From Cupriavidus pauculus (GTDB lineage Bacteria > Pseudomonadota > Gammaproteobacteria > Burkholderiales > Burkholderiaceae): a stretch of 64,000 nt of DNA. The position numbers and the translations under genes are program-made. Numbering within the stretch: the stretch's first letter is position 1; each line of letters opens with the position of its first letter. The stretch is from NCBI RefSeq assembly GCF_002858765.1, contig NZ_PJRP01000014.1, positions 1 to 64,000 of the forward strand, read 5' to 3'. This document shows positions 1 through 9,648 of this stretch, piece after piece. The notes beneath the pieces are model-generated. The model was given only the letters and a program-made list of their open reading frames with translations. It made no database searches and had not been told where the DNA came from.

Positions 1-209
1 CGCTCCAACTGCCACATGCGCCGCGCCCGTCGGAGGCTGGCGCTGGAAAATTGCCAGACTCCAGCGACACTTACGGCATGGAGGAACAAGCCCTCATCTA
101 CATGCCGCATAAGCCAATCTGGTTCTACCATGCAGGCTGCCGCGACCTGCTCCAGAGTCAGCCAAGCATCTTCCATCAGGCAGGCGATGAGAACGTCATC
201 ATCAGGCAT
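1..209 (-). CDS. cbpM: Chaperone modulator CbpM, N-terminal part (cut by window edge)
   Basis: CbpM is a small MerR-like protein that binds the J domain of CbpA and restrains it. The ATG is at 209, three bases after the cbpA stop, with a strong AAAGGAGAG ribosome site inside the end of cbpA. About 69 residues are visible, starting MPDDDVLIACLMEDAWLTLE, followed by a helix-turn-helix-like stretch (VAAACMVEPDWLMRHVDEG) as in CbpM. The reading frame is open to the left edge, so the C-terminus is missing. Position directly after cbpA matches the usual cbpA-cbpM operon. The identification rests on that context and on the MerR-like start. Confidence 0.8.
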   Translation of the reverse strand, partial: MPDDDVLIACLMEDAWLTLEQVAAACMVEPDWLMRHVDEGLFLHAVSVAGVWQFSSASLRRARRMWQLE

Positions 210-212
210 GGG

Positions 213-1166
213 TCAGACTCTCCTTTCCGGTCGCGGATCAAAGGTCAATTCCCGCGCCATGGTTTCATAAAGCTCCCGCGCCTTCGGGGTGTTTGCCGGC
301 GGCAACACCACCCGGATGTCGAGCAGCACATCGCCCGGTGGGCTAGCGGGAATGCCCTTGCCGCGCACACGTAGCTCGCTGCCGCTCTGGGCGCCAGGGG
401 GAATGCGCACTTTCAGTTCGCCCCCAGGCAGATCGATGGGCACCACCGCCCCCAGCGCCGCCTCCCATGGCGCCACCGGCAGGGTGAGGTGTAGATTTCG
501 CCCCTTCACTTTCAGTCTGTCGTGCGGTTTGAAATGCACCTCCAGAAAAAGATCCCCCGCCGGCGCACCGCCGATCCCCGGCGCCCCTTGTCCGGCCAGA
601 CGGATGAGCTGACCTTCGCGCACGCCTTTGGGAGTTTTCACGCTGAGGGTCCGGCTCCTGAGCTGCACCGCGCCCTGGGCGTCCATGCTTGGCACCCGCA
701 GCGAAAGTTGGCGGGTGGCGCCGGTAAAGGCGTCTTCCAGGTCCAGCAGCACTTTGGCGTGGTGATCCACACCGCGTGACTGGAAGCCGCCACCGTGTGC
801 ATGGAAGCCGCGGTGTCTGCCTCCGGCATGGCCAAACAGCTCGGCGAAGAAGTCGCTGAAATCGGCCTCTTCCTGGGGCGAGAAGCCCTGGCTGGAGAAC
901 TCGAAGCCGGTGCCCCAGTCCGGTGGCGGACGGAACTCCTGGCCGGGCTGATGGCCTCGCCCCAACTGATCGTACGCGGCGCGCTTTTCCGGGTCGGAGA
1001 GGACGGCGTAGGCCTCGTTGAGCTGCCTCATGCGCAGCTCTGAATCCGACTCCTTGGAAACGTCCGGATGGAACTTGCGCGCGAGCTTGCGGAACGCCTT
1101 CTTGATGTCCTCCGCCGCGGCATCGTGTGCCACCCCCAGCGCTTTGTAGTAGTCGTGGAACTCCAT
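213..1166 (-). CDS. cbpA: DnaJ-class co-chaperone CbpA
   Basis: A type II J-protein of 317 residues that would stimulate DnaK ATPase activity. The N-terminal J domain (about 1-70) carries the HPD tripeptide (KFHPDVS). A Gly/Phe/His-rich linker (about 75-150) follows, then two beta-sandwich substrate-binding domains. The zinc-finger region of DnaJ is absent, which points to CbpA. The start is the ATG at 1166, giving MEFHDYYKALGV and preceded by AAGGGGAA; the longer frame to 1235 adds no J-domain sequence. It is divergent from the small heat-shock genes and followed by cbpM, so it forms part of a heat-shock cluster. Confidence 0.93.
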   Translation of the reverse strand: MEFHDYYKALGVAHDAAAEDIKKAFRKLARKFHPDVSKESDSELRMRQLNEAYAVLSDPEKRAAYDQLGRGHQPGQEFRPPPDWGTGFEFSSQGFSPQEEADFSDFFAELFGHAGGRHRGFHAHGGGFQSRGVDHHAKVLLDLEDAFTGATRQLSLRVPSMDAQGAVQLRSRTLSVKTPKGVREGQLIRLAGQGAPGIGGAPAGDLFLEVHFKPHDRLKVKGRNLHLTLPVAPWEAALGAVVPIDLPGGELKVRIPPGAQSGSELRVRGKGIPASPPGDVLLDIRVVLPPANTPKARELYETMARELTFDPRPERRV

Positions 1167-1243
1167 GCGTGTTCCCCTTTTCCGGTCTCGAGGGCTGCCC
1201 TTCACCTCGGAAGAGTGATGCCGAATAACAGTCAAATCAAGAA

Positions 1244-1275
1244 CTTAAAACCCCCACGCGAAGTCTTACCATTGC
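1244..1275 (+). promoter_or_regulatory. Possible sigma-32-like promoter before hsp20 genes
   Basis: The interval between cbpA and the first hsp20 contains CTTAAAA at 1244-1250 and ACCATTG at 1268-1274, 17 bases apart. This loosely resembles the heat-shock sigma factor pattern (CTTGAA, then CCCCAT). The match is by eye and imperfect; placement before heat-shock genes is the main support. Confidence 0.25.
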
Positions 1276-1326
1276 AACCGGAGGCGTCAGTAGATGGCGC
1301 CCGCGCGAAAGCGAATGGAGGCAAAC

Positions 1327-1761
1327 ATGATGTATCAATCGTTGTTTCCCCGTGACGTATTCTCAGAACTGGAACGCCTACAGCGCGAGTTGCAGCAGCC
1401 ATTCGAGCTGTCTCACAGCATTCGCGGTCGGGTCAATTTTCCGGCCATAAATGTAGGCGGCACATCCCACTCAGTGGAAATCTACGCTTTTGCCCCTGGC
1501 GTCGATCCGGCTAGCATCGACGTGCAGTTGGTGAAGAGCGTGCTGACCATTGTTGGCGAGCGCAAGCCCGATCTCCCCGCCAAGGACGAGCAAACCTCCG
1601 TGCATATCGATGAGCGCTTCGCCGGCCGCTTCCGCCGTGTGGTGAGCCTACCAAACGACGTGAATCCCAATGCGGTGGAGGCTAAGTACCGCGACGGCGT
1701 GCTGCACATCAGCATCCAGCGCCTCGAAGCCGCGCAGCCGCGCCAAATCAGCATCCTGTGA
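1327..1761 (+). CDS. Small heat-shock protein, Hsp20 family (first copy)
   Basis: A 144-residue ATP-independent holdase of the alpha-crystallin family. The central alpha-crystallin domain lies at about residues 40-135 and ends with the typical GVLHISI strand; a short C-terminal tail follows. The chosen ATG at 1327 (MMYQSLFPRD) has GGAGG five bases upstream; in-frame ATGs at 1294 and 1315 lack this. The second hsp20 begins 17 bases after the stop, so the two are probably co-transcribed. Members of this family commonly occur in pairs on heat-resistance islands. Confidence 0.93.
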   Translation: MMYQSLFPRDVFSELERLQRELQQPFELSHSIRGRVNFPAINVGGTSHSVEIYAFAPGVDPASIDVQLVKSVLTIVGERKPDLPAKDEQTSVHIDERFAGRFRRVVSLPNDVNPNAVEAKYRDGVLHISIQRLEAAQPRQISIL

Positions 1762-1778
1762 GCGAGGAGGATCAAGGC

Positions 1779-2159
1779 ATGAGCGAAAATACTGCTGTCG
1801 CCACGCAAGCCGACACTGGCAGCACTGAAGCGGCCCTGATGCCGCCAGCGAATGTGTACGAGGACGCCGCAGGCATCACCCTGTACGCCGATCTGCCGGG
1901 TGTGCCCAAGGACAAGCTGGTCGTGCAGGTGCAAGGCGATATCCTGACCATCAAGGGTGACGTCGCCCTGGATCTGCCGGAAGGCATGGAAGCCAGTTAC
2001 GCGGAGGTTTCCCTGCCCCGTTACCGGCGCGTGTTCACGCTATCCAAGGAACTAGATGCCGAGAAGGTCGTCGCCGAGTTCAACCACGGCGTGCTCAAGC
2101 TGCGCATCCCGAAAGCCGAATACGCGCAACCGAGCCGCATTCAGGTCAAGGTGGCGTGA
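1779..2159 (+). CDS. Small heat-shock protein, Hsp20 family (second copy)
   Basis: A 126-residue alpha-crystallin-domain protein distinct from the first copy, with the domain at about 30-125 and the motif NHGVLKLRIPK near the end. The ATG at 1779 (MSENTAV) follows GAGGAGG eight bases upstream; a frame opening at 1758 would overlap the previous gene's stop without such a site. Two dissimilar paralogues side by side suggest hetero-oligomers, which is an inference from the family. Confidence 0.93.
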   Translation: MSENTAVATQADTGSTEAALMPPANVYEDAAGITLYADLPGVPKDKLVVQVQGDILTIKGDVALDLPEGMEASYAEVSLPRYRRVFTLSKELDAEKVVAEFNHGVLKLRIPKAEYAQPSRIQVKVA

Positions 2160-2281
2160 TGTAAGCCGAGCGGGTCGTGGGCATCACGCATGGTTGCACA
2201 CACGTAGGAGGGCCGACGTGATACTGGAGTCGTTGAAAGAGAGTTCCGGTTTTCGCCCCTTTGAACAGTGAGGAGCCGACG

Positions 2282-2542
2282 ATGCGACTGATCGAACTAG
2301 ATGAACAACAGGACTTTCTTGCGACCTTGCAGCGTAATGGTCTGGCAGCAGGTGATTTCGAACTCCTGGAAACGGATACGACTGACCCAAAAGGCGACGA
2401 GAACTTCGGTTTGCAGGGCTACGTCACGGTAACCAGACTATCGACACAAGTTACAAGGGAATACCCCATCGGCTATGAAACCGATTGGGTTCAGCATTTT
2501 AGGAAAGATCTCGAGGCCGGAATCTTCGAAAAATCGGAATGA
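2282..2542 (+). CDS. Small protein of unknown function downstream of hsp20 pair
   Basis: An 86-residue acidic, soluble protein (MRLIELDEQQDFLATLQRNG at its start). The ATG at 2282 has AGGAG six bases upstream, which favours this start over 2261. No signal peptide, membrane helix or catalytic motif is visible. It follows the second hsp20 by about 120 bases on the same strand, so it may belong to the stress operon. I do not recognise the family. Confidence 0.65.
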   Translation: MRLIELDEQQDFLATLQRNGLAAGDFELLETDTTDPKGDENFGLQGYVTVTRLSTQVTREYPIGYETDWVQHFRKDLEAGIFEKSE

Positions 2543-2787
2543 AATCCTGCCTGCTATTGAGGCGGCGGGTGAAACTGCCGAATTGGATACTCGCTTGGAA
2601 GCAGCCATACCCAGACCATGCGCATCGTACCCGGAGGAACAACTTCTCCTTCCACGTCCCCTCCAGTTTTCCTTGACCGAGATCCCTACGGTGGGAGTCA
2701 ATCGGGTGCCGCCGGTAATGCCGTTCAGATGACTTCTTTGTTGCGGTGAAGGATGGCGTAGCTGGGATAAGAATGTCCCCTTCTGCG

Positions 2788-5334
2788 TCACGCTGCTGCA
2801 AAGCGGCGGAAGAACCATTGTTTCATGCCTTCCACCGCCAACAGATAGAAGAGCAGCATAGCAGCGAGAATCAGAAAGAAGATTGCCGGCGGCGCGACGA
2901 AGCCGAGATGCACGCCAGCAGGGGTGAACGGCAGCAGCACGGCCACTGCCACCACTGCCAGTGAACAGGCGATGAGCCACGGATTCGGGTAGCTCCTGAA
3001 AGGATTCCTACGGGTGCGGATGATGAAGATAACCAGCACCTGTGTGGCCATGGACTCAATAAACCAGCCGGTATGGAACAGCCTCTCGCCAGCATGAAAG
3101 ACCGTCAGCATGATGTAGAAGGTGAGGAAGTCGAAGATCGAGCTGACCGGGCCGATAATCAACATGAAATTGCGGATGAAATTCATGTCCCAGTGGCGGG
3201 GGTGGCTCAAGTAATCATCATCTACCCGATCCAGTGGAATAGGCAGTTCGGATACATCGTAGAGGAGATTGTTGAGCAGGACCTGCACCGGCAGCATCGG
3301 GAGGAAGGGGAGAACAAGCGAAGCGCCGGCCATGCTGAACATGTTGCCGAAATTAGAGCTAGTTCCCATCATGATGTATTTCATGATGTTGCCAAACGTG
3401 CGCCGTCCTTCTAGGACGCCGGCATGGAGGACTACCAGATCGTGTTCCAGCAGGATCATGTCTGCCGCCGCTTTCGCCACGTCCACGGCACCGTCCACGG
3501 AAATCCCCACATCGGCGGAATGGAGTGACGGCGCGTCATTGATTCCGTCGCCGAGATACCCGACCACATGACCGCGCTGCTTCAGCGCCAGAATGACCCG
3601 GTTTTTCTGGGTAGGCGCCACACGGCAGAAGAGGTTCACTTGCTCCACCCGCGCTGCGAGTGCCGGGTCATCCATTTGGTGGATCTGCGCGCCGGTAAGC
3701 ACACCCACTACCGGGAGCCCAAGTTGGGCGAAGACATGCTGCGTGACCAATTCATTATCACCGGTGATGATCTTGACCTCGACCCCATCGGCGGCGAGCT
3801 CCGCCAAGGCCGCCTTGGCACTCTCCTTGGGGGGATCGAGGAAGGCAGCAAAGCCAGCAAAGACCAGTTCCGTTTCATCGCCCACCACGGCATGGAGGTG
3901 GTCCATCCCCACCTGCCGTGAAGCGATGCCCAGCACCCGGAAACCCTCTTTACTGAGACTTTCAAATTGCCCGTTGATCCCTTTGAGCGTCGCTTCATTC
4001 AGGGGCCGCGGATCGGCCTCTCCATTCAACCCGTAGCTGACCGACAGACGCAGGATATCCTCGGGGGCTCCCTTGACCACGAGCAATCGGCTCGTCCCGT
4101 TGTCAAGGAGCACAGACACCCGGCGGCGTTCGAAGTCGAACTGCACTTCATCGATCTTGCGCCAGCCGCTCACGTCGATTTCTGTGTGCTCCAGAATGGC
4201 ATCATCCAGCGGGCTTCTTAGTCCCGTTTCAAAAAAGCTGTTGAAGTAGGCCAGTTCCAGGACCCGCTGACTTTCCCGGCCCAGGGGGTCCAGGTGACGC
4301 TCTAAATGGATCCGGGCCTCCGTCAGCGTGCCAGTCTTGTCGGTACAGAATACGTCCATGCTGCCCAGATTGTGGATCGAGGCGAGCCTCTTAACGATCA
4401 CCTTGCTGGCTGCCATGCGCAGTGCGCCTCGCGACAGCGTCACGGAGACCACCATGGGGAGGAGTTCCGGCGTCAACCCGACGGCCAGAGCCACGGCAAA
4501 CAGGAATGATTCGAGCCATGGGCGGTGAAGGAAGGCGTTGACGAGAAGGACGAACAGGACGAGGAGGATCGTCATGCGCATGATGAGATTCCCGAATCGG
4601 TGGGTCCCCTGCTCGAAGGCGGTGGGCGGGGCCGTGACCAGCAGGGTGTCGGCGATCTCACCAAGCGCCGTATTCTGCCCGGTGCGGCACATCAGCACCC
4701 TGGCCGTGCCACTGATCACCGATGTCCCCAACAGCACGGTATTGCTGGCAGAGAGGATCTCCGTCTCTCGCGACAATTCACCGGGGGTCTTTTCCACCGG
4801 ATATGGTTCGCCGGTAAGGAGGGCCTGGTTGACAAAGAAGTCCTTCGCCTCCAGCACCCTCCCGTCGCAGGGAACCAGGTCGCCGGCGGTAAGGAGCGCT
4901 ACATCGCCGGGCACCAACTCCGCAAGCGGTATCTCAAGGGGCTTGCCGTCCCGCAGGACCTGCCCCCGTACTGCCACCGACTGGCGCAGTCGATCCGCTG
5001 CCTGACCAGCCCGATATTCCTGGATGAAATCGAGGGACACGCTGATGAGGACGATGGTACCGATAATGAAGAAGCTGACGGTGTCGCCGGTGAAAGCGGA
5101 AAGGGTGCTAGCAGTGAGGAGAATGATGACCAAGGGATTGCGGAACTTGGTCAGAAATTGAAGGATCAGCGCTCTTTTCCGCTCCCCATGGATCAGGTTT
5201 GGGCCAAACTGTGCCAGGCGCGACGCCGCCGCGGCGCTGCTCAGTCCGTTAGGGCTTGTGGCTACCTGTTCCAATAGCGCCGCAACAGGGAGCTGCCAGA
5301 ATGCGGAATCCGTTTTGACGGCGGGGGTAGGCAT
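2788..5334 (-). CDS. mgtA: Magnesium-translocating P-type ATPase, MgtA/MgtB type
   Basis: A P3B-type ATPase of 848 residues that would import Mg2+ across the inner membrane. Visible landmarks are the TGEP actuator loop (174-177), VGLTPELLPM in a core membrane helix (285-294), the phosphorylation site DKTGTLT (332-338), the TGDN nucleotide motif and the hinge GDGINDAPSLHSADVGIS; membrane segments lie near 60-100, 250-300 and in the C-terminal third. The start at ATG 5334 (MPTPAVKTDS) is set by AGGAGGAA just upstream; the frame opening at 5490 adds non-conserved sequence. No PhoPQ-type leader was identified in the 294 bases upstream. Confidence 0.93.
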   Translation of the reverse strand: MPTPAVKTDSAFWQLPVAALLEQVATSPNGLSSAAAASRLAQFGPNLIHGERKRALILQFLTKFRNPLVIILLTASTLSAFTGDTVSFFIIGTIVLISVSLDFIQEYRAGQAADRLRQSVAVRGQVLRDGKPLEIPLAELVPGDVALLTAGDLVPCDGRVLEAKDFFVNQALLTGEPYPVEKTPGELSRETEILSASNTVLLGTSVISGTARVLMCRTGQNTALGEIADTLLVTAPPTAFEQGTHRFGNLIMRMTILLVLFVLLVNAFLHRPWLESFLFAVALAVGLTPELLPMVVSVTLSRGALRMAASKVIVKRLASIHNLGSMDVFCTDKTGTLTEARIHLERHLDPLGRESQRVLELAYFNSFFETGLRSPLDDAILEHTEIDVSGWRKIDEVQFDFERRRVSVLLDNGTSRLLVVKGAPEDILRLSVSYGLNGEADPRPLNEATLKGINGQFESLSKEGFRVLGIASRQVGMDHLHAVVGDETELVFAGFAAFLDPPKESAKAALAELAADGVEVKIITGDNELVTQHVFAQLGLPVVGVLTGAQIHQMDDPALAARVEQVNLFCRVAPTQKNRVILALKQRGHVVGYLGDGINDAPSLHSADVGISVDGAVDVAKAAADMILLEHDLVVLHAGVLEGRRTFGNIMKYIMMGTSSNFGNMFSMAGASLVLPFLPMLPVQVLLNNLLYDVSELPIPLDRVDDDYLSHPRHWDMNFIRNFMLIIGPVSSIFDFLTFYIMLTVFHAGERLFHTGWFIESMATQVLVIFIIRTRRNPFRSYPNPWLIACSLAVVAVAVLLPFTPAGVHLGFVAPPAIFFLILAAMLLFYLLAVEGMKQWFFRRFAAA

Positions 5335-5628
5335 GATGGATTCCTCCTGCGAGCTTGCGCATAACGGTACCACTCTGGTCGGCGTGTCCATGTCAATGAA
5401 GTTGCTCCACAGCCAGTACCAGATCGTGCCCAGTCGTGGCGAAGCGTGCCCAAGTTTCGGGAACGCTGCAGAAGCATATTGGCAAGACACAGGCAGCGTA
5501 CGGCGAAGTCAAGGCGGATATCAAGAATGCGGAGTAACAGAATATGGAGAGGGCGAGCACCCGAGCCAACCGCCGCCTTTGCCGGCCTCGGCCTTTCCTC
5601 GTTACATGCCGGCATCAGGAGACAACCC

Positions 5629-5934
5629 ATGCTGGACACGATGCTGAATCAGTTCCCTCCTTTGGAGCAGGAAGCTCTCTGGGAGACCTGTCTGTGTAAC
5701 GGGGTCACACCCGACGGATTTGCCGTGACAACAATTGAAGACGCTGCGGGCGCTGCGCCGGCTCACGGTCACACCATGTCAGTAGGCTTCGGCAGGGAAA
5801 TCCGCCAGTACTACGGAAACCATGCTGCGCCATGGGCCGTCGATTTCGATCTTGTAACGTCTCCGTTCGTTGACGACGATAGCTTGATGAGCCTCGGCCG
5901 GGATGTATATGACGAGAACGTCCGGAGACCATAG
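5629..5934 (+). CDS. Hypothetical acidic protein between mgtA and nhaA
   Basis: A 101-residue acidic protein beginning MLDTMLNQFPPLEQEALWET. The ATG at 5629 has AGGAGA six bases upstream; the longer frame from 5446 has no such site. No signal peptide or membrane helix is seen. It lies divergent from mgtA and 296 bases upstream of nhaA on the same strand. I do not recognise it. Confidence 0.55.
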   Translation: MLDTMLNQFPPLEQEALWETCLCNGVTPDGFAVTTIEDAAGAAPAHGHTMSVGFGREIRQYYGNHAAPWAVDFDLVTSPFVDDDSLMSLGRDVYDENVRRP

Positions 5935-6230
5935 CATCGCCGAGTAACGAGCGCCGTATGTCCGGCGCGACCTCCGCCCTCGTCCAACTCGGTCGAGGAT
6001 TTTTTTTGTTCTGCTCTGAGGGATCGCCGGCGTGCATGTGGCCTTCCTGTCATGCCGTCTAGCGCTCGACCAAGGTCCCCGCTCTCGAAGAGTCGTTCTG
6101 ATCCTAAAAATGTGCGCTATGCCAAAATCGCATAGATGCGCGAATAGCTCGGCCGCATGTCGCAAAATTCGCGCAATGGCCTGAGGAGTACCATCGCCAG
6201 AAAGCAACTGATCCTTCTCGTCGCCGTATC

Positions 6231-7592
6231 ATGCGATCAACGCTCCTTTCGCGCCATCGCGCAGCAGGCCCTGCCAATATGAAAGAAGACCTCGCACATT
6301 TGCCAAGGGAACTAGCGGATCAGTTCACCGGGCCGTTTCTGCGCTTCATCCGAATTGAGGCGATGGCTGGCGCCATCCTGTTACTTTGCGTGGTGGTTGC
6401 ATTGTCGTTAGCCAATTCGGCCTGGTCCTCTCAGTACTTTGCGCTTTGGGAAATACGAGTCGGTTTATCATTGGGCGATATTGAATTCTCGCGCTCGCTA
6501 CAGCACTGGATCAACGACGGTTTGATGACGCTGTTTTTCTTTGTCGTCGCGCTTGAGCTCAAGCGGGAAATGATATTAGGAGAGCTTCGCGACCCACGAC
6601 TGACGATGTTGCCACTGGCCGGCGCGCTCGGTGGAATGATCTTACCCGTCGGACTCTATTTACTATTAGTCGGGGAAGAACCAAGCGCGCGTGGTTGGGG
6701 TACGGTCATGTCGACCGACACTGCCTTCGTCATAGGTTGCCTTGCGTTGCTCGGCAGCCGTGTGCCTGAAAGCCTGAGACTGTTCCTGTTGGCACTGGCG
6801 ATTTTCGACGACATTGCGGCCATCCTTGTAGTGGCCATCGGTTATGGTGATGCCTTACAGTGGACCCCGTTGGCGCTGGCGGGCCTGGGCCTCGCTGTCG
6901 TGGCAGGAATCGGGTGGCTCGGCGTCCGAAGCGTTCCACTTTATTTCGCTATTGGCATCGGTGTCTGGGTAGCGCTAGACGCGTCGGGCATTCACGCGAC
7001 ACTAACAGGCGTGATCCTGGGGCTGATGACACCTGCGCGCAGTTGGATCAGCGATGATCGCCTGCATGCCATCCTCAACCGCGTGGTTTCCTATCCGCCG
7101 GGCAAACACTGGAGCGGCGACACGGCTGGGCGACGCGATCTCCAACGGGCCGGTGTGGCGGCGCGAGAGGCGCTGTCGCCGATTGAACGGCTTGAGATCG
7201 CCCTTCACCCATGGATCGCCTTCGCGGTCATGCCGGTTTTTGCGCTGGCAAATGCAGGGGTAACGATCATTTTTGACAAATTCGATACAACCTTGGCATT
7301 GGCCGTCATTGTCGCTTTCGTGGTTGCAAAGCCCGTTGGCATCGTAATGCTAAGCGCTCTCGCCGTGAAACTGCGCGTGGCAAATCGCCCCGAAGACCTG
7401 CCCTGGCGCACTCTGGCAGCCGGCAGTATTCTGGCTGGAATCGGTTTTACCATGGCACTGTTCATCGCCGGGTTGGCTTTCAGCCCTGATCTCCTCGGCT
7501 CCGTCAAGGTTGGCATTCTGGTGGGTTCGCTGGTTTCGGCCATAGCCGGGATGCTTGTCCTGATATGTTTCTCGGGATCGACCCGGCGCTGA
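6231..7592 (+). CDS. nhaA: Na+/H+ antiporter NhaA
   Basis: An inner-membrane antiporter of 453 residues exchanging Na+ or Li+ for H+. About eleven or twelve hydrophobic helices are visible. The ion-binding residues of the family are present: TDTAF (162-166) and the Asp-Asp pair in AIFDDIAA (193-194). HATLTGVILG matches the conserved helix that follows the pH sensor region. The ORF start at 6231 is used; ATG 6279 (MKEDLAHLPR) is possible, and neither has a clear ribosome site. With mgtA, it gives the block an ion-homeostasis theme. Confidence 0.93.
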   Translation: MRSTLLSRHRAAGPANMKEDLAHLPRELADQFTGPFLRFIRIEAMAGAILLLCVVVALSLANSAWSSQYFALWEIRVGLSLGDIEFSRSLQHWINDGLMTLFFFVVALELKREMILGELRDPRLTMLPLAGALGGMILPVGLYLLLVGEEPSARGWGTVMSTDTAFVIGCLALLGSRVPESLRLFLLALAIFDDIAAILVVAIGYGDALQWTPLALAGLGLAVVAGIGWLGVRSVPLYFAIGIGVWVALDASGIHATLTGVILGLMTPARSWISDDRLHAILNRVVSYPPGKHWSGDTAGRRDLQRAGVAAREALSPIERLEIALHPWIAFAVMPVFALANAGVTIIFDKFDTTLALAVIVAFVVAKPVGIVMLSALAVKLRVANRPEDLPWRTLAAGSILAGIGFTMALFIAGLAFSPDLLGSVKVGILVGSLVSAIAGMLVLICFSGSTRR

Positions 7593-8882
7593 GACGATTG
7601 ACTCTGCATCGCTTCGAGTACCACTTCGTGTTCCTATCGGACGGATGCGGCGGTGATCCCGCCGGCGTACATTGGTCCTTGATGGGGCAGTGCGGGCAGT
7701 CGCTGCTCCAGTAGGTTCGCAGTGTCAGCCCGCTTCGCTCGACCGAGCTGTATCGTTAGATCGTGCGCTATTTTGGCCGCTTCGCCTGATGTATGCTCGT
7801 TGCTCATTCGTCAACGCCATGCCCTCAATCACTCAGTCAGCCAAGTCGTGGAAGCTCTAAGATTGCCTGTCTGTCATACCAACGCAGCAGCCCCGCGTAA
7901 ATACCTCATTCCAACGCGGCGAGAAACTTTAATCATGACATTCACGTGCATTGCAGCACGTTCAATGGCCGGTTGGCTATCTGTCAATGTTTCCGCAAGC
8001 CAGCCCCAGGTTCGTCGAACGACGCAGTCGTCGCACTGCTACTGCAAGGTTACAAGCTGCTAATCCTACGGTCGCGGCTCGACGGGCGCGTCCTCGGAGC
8101 CAACCTTTGGGAACCTGACCGGAACATGGTGGTGGAATCAATCCCGCTGTGGCGAGTCGAGAGGCGCGTTGCTCTTGGTCGCCTTCGTAAAAACGCACAT
8201 TCGACAAGCCCGTCCGCCGGATAGATTGTCACACCGCTGAGCGCGAAACGAACAGCCGCGCGCCTGGTCGTGGGCACGCCATAGCAGCACGCACGGGACT
8301 GCCATGGCAATGTAGCCAAGGCGTGTGAGTAGTGCCGATGCTCCGAGCGCTCCGATGCGCGATCGTCGCGCGCCCAGCCTGCCAGGGAGTTCGCAATAGA
8401 TCCGGTCGACGAAGATTGCCAGATTCCCGATTTGGGGTTTCCCGCGGTGGAGGACCGGTGTGCCTGCAGCTGTAGCAGGTGCATGGCACAACGCTTGTCG
8501 GGCCATTTGTAAGGGTCCTAGGAGGCGATGCGATGGATCCCTATACTGCTATTCGCACTGTTCCTGAAGCTACGTGCTTCTGGATCTACCACTCGTTTCC
8601 GGGCCCTCTCCCCCCTAGACAACGTCTTTGGACTGGTGACTCCTGAAGTCACTCACGGGGATTCCTGGAAATTTCATGCAAGATGCCACACGGCGACCTC
8701 TGCTCGCCTCCCCCCAATAATAGCCAAAGACGCCGTTCGTTCGATGTCAATCGATGTCCGGCGAGTGGGATCGTTTTAATGGATGACCGACCGCCAGGTT
8801 GCTTTCCGCTTGCGGGGCTGGTGCTTCACCTTCTAGTAATTCCTACTAGCCGATAAACCAACACTTGAAGAAGAGGTGGAAC
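7593..8882. other. 1.3-kb interval with no supported gene
   Basis: Several overlapping open frames exist but none shows a recognisable domain or a good start. A possible 37-residue ORF at 8533 (MDPYTAIRTVPEATCF) follows AGGAGG by seven bases and ends at 8646, but I see no second line of support. No tRNA-like cloverleaf was noticed. Confidence 0.4.
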
Positions 8883-9149
8883 ATGCTAAAGAACGTCTTA
8901 CTGCTTGCTGTAGTGAGTACCGTGCTTGGCGCCGGGGTGGCATACGCCGGTACGAGCACTCGGGATATCTACACTGATGGCGCCGGCACGATGAGTCCGC
9001 GCGATCCCTATACCGATGGAGGAAAAGCCACCAAGTTTGACGTCTACGCCGATGGGGCGAGAGTCACAGAAATAGGGAGGCGCGATGTGTTCACCGAGGG
9101 CGCGCGGGTCACCAACCGCGATGGATACTCCGACAGTTCGCGATCTTAA
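8883..9149 (+). CDS. Small secreted repeat protein (RD-x-YTDGA repeats)
   Basis: An 88-residue protein with a signal peptide (MLKNVLLLAVVSTVLGAGVA, cleavage likely after AYA). The mature part is five degenerate repeats of about 12-14 residues: RDIYTDGA, RDPYTDGG, FDVYADGA, RDVFTEGA and RDGYSDSS. The ATG at 8883 follows AAGAGGTGG. It probably acts in the periplasm. Short periplasmic proteins with such repeats are known near metal-stress genes in Cupriavidus and Ralstonia (CopQ-like), but that link is from memory and unproven here. Confidence 0.7.
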   Translation: MLKNVLLLAVVSTVLGAGVAYAGTSTRDIYTDGAGTMSPRDPYTDGGKATKFDVYADGARVTEIGRRDVFTEGARVTNRDGYSDSSRS

Positions 9150-9648
9150 GATCCTGAATGGTTGGTAGAAATCGCGATGGGCGCCAAGCGCGCCCATCCG
9201 CAAGCCTCGAGTCCATCAATGGGCACCGCTTCGGCAGAGGCTTCTCTCCGGCATATCGGCAATCAAAACGTCGAGATGTCGTCTCACGCTTTTTCCTCTC
9301 CATAGTCGAACGCGGACTCAGTGGTCGGGAAGAGAACTCTGCAAGCCAATGTTCGCGAATGGTTGTGTTGCAGATCCTGCTGCGTCGACGATTCACTCTT
9401 CTCATAGCCTCAAGAAATGACGCAAGAACAGTTCAGAGCTGCCGCCCGCTTCCCTGCAGTCCGATGTCTCAGAAGGGTCGTCCTGCGACGGTCGCAGTTC
9501 CGACAACTCCGAAGCCCGGATCTCCGCCAAGAGTTGGGAGCTGCCAGCTACCCCTTGACGGCGGCGGCGGGCACGCCTCAATCCAATTCTGAAGCGCACG
9601 CCCAAGCCGGCCACTAGTGGGTCGGCTCGCCCGTGCGCTTCAAACAAT
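9150..9648. other. Interval with no supported gene
   Basis: About 500 bases between the secreted repeat protein and the convergent LGFP-repeat gene. Open frames here are short, overlap one another and show no domain. I see no clear terminator or repeat. Confidence 0.4.

Noticed and set aside
4525..5277. 250-codon plus-strand frame
   Set aside because: Antisense to mgtA; composition is unlike a real protein.
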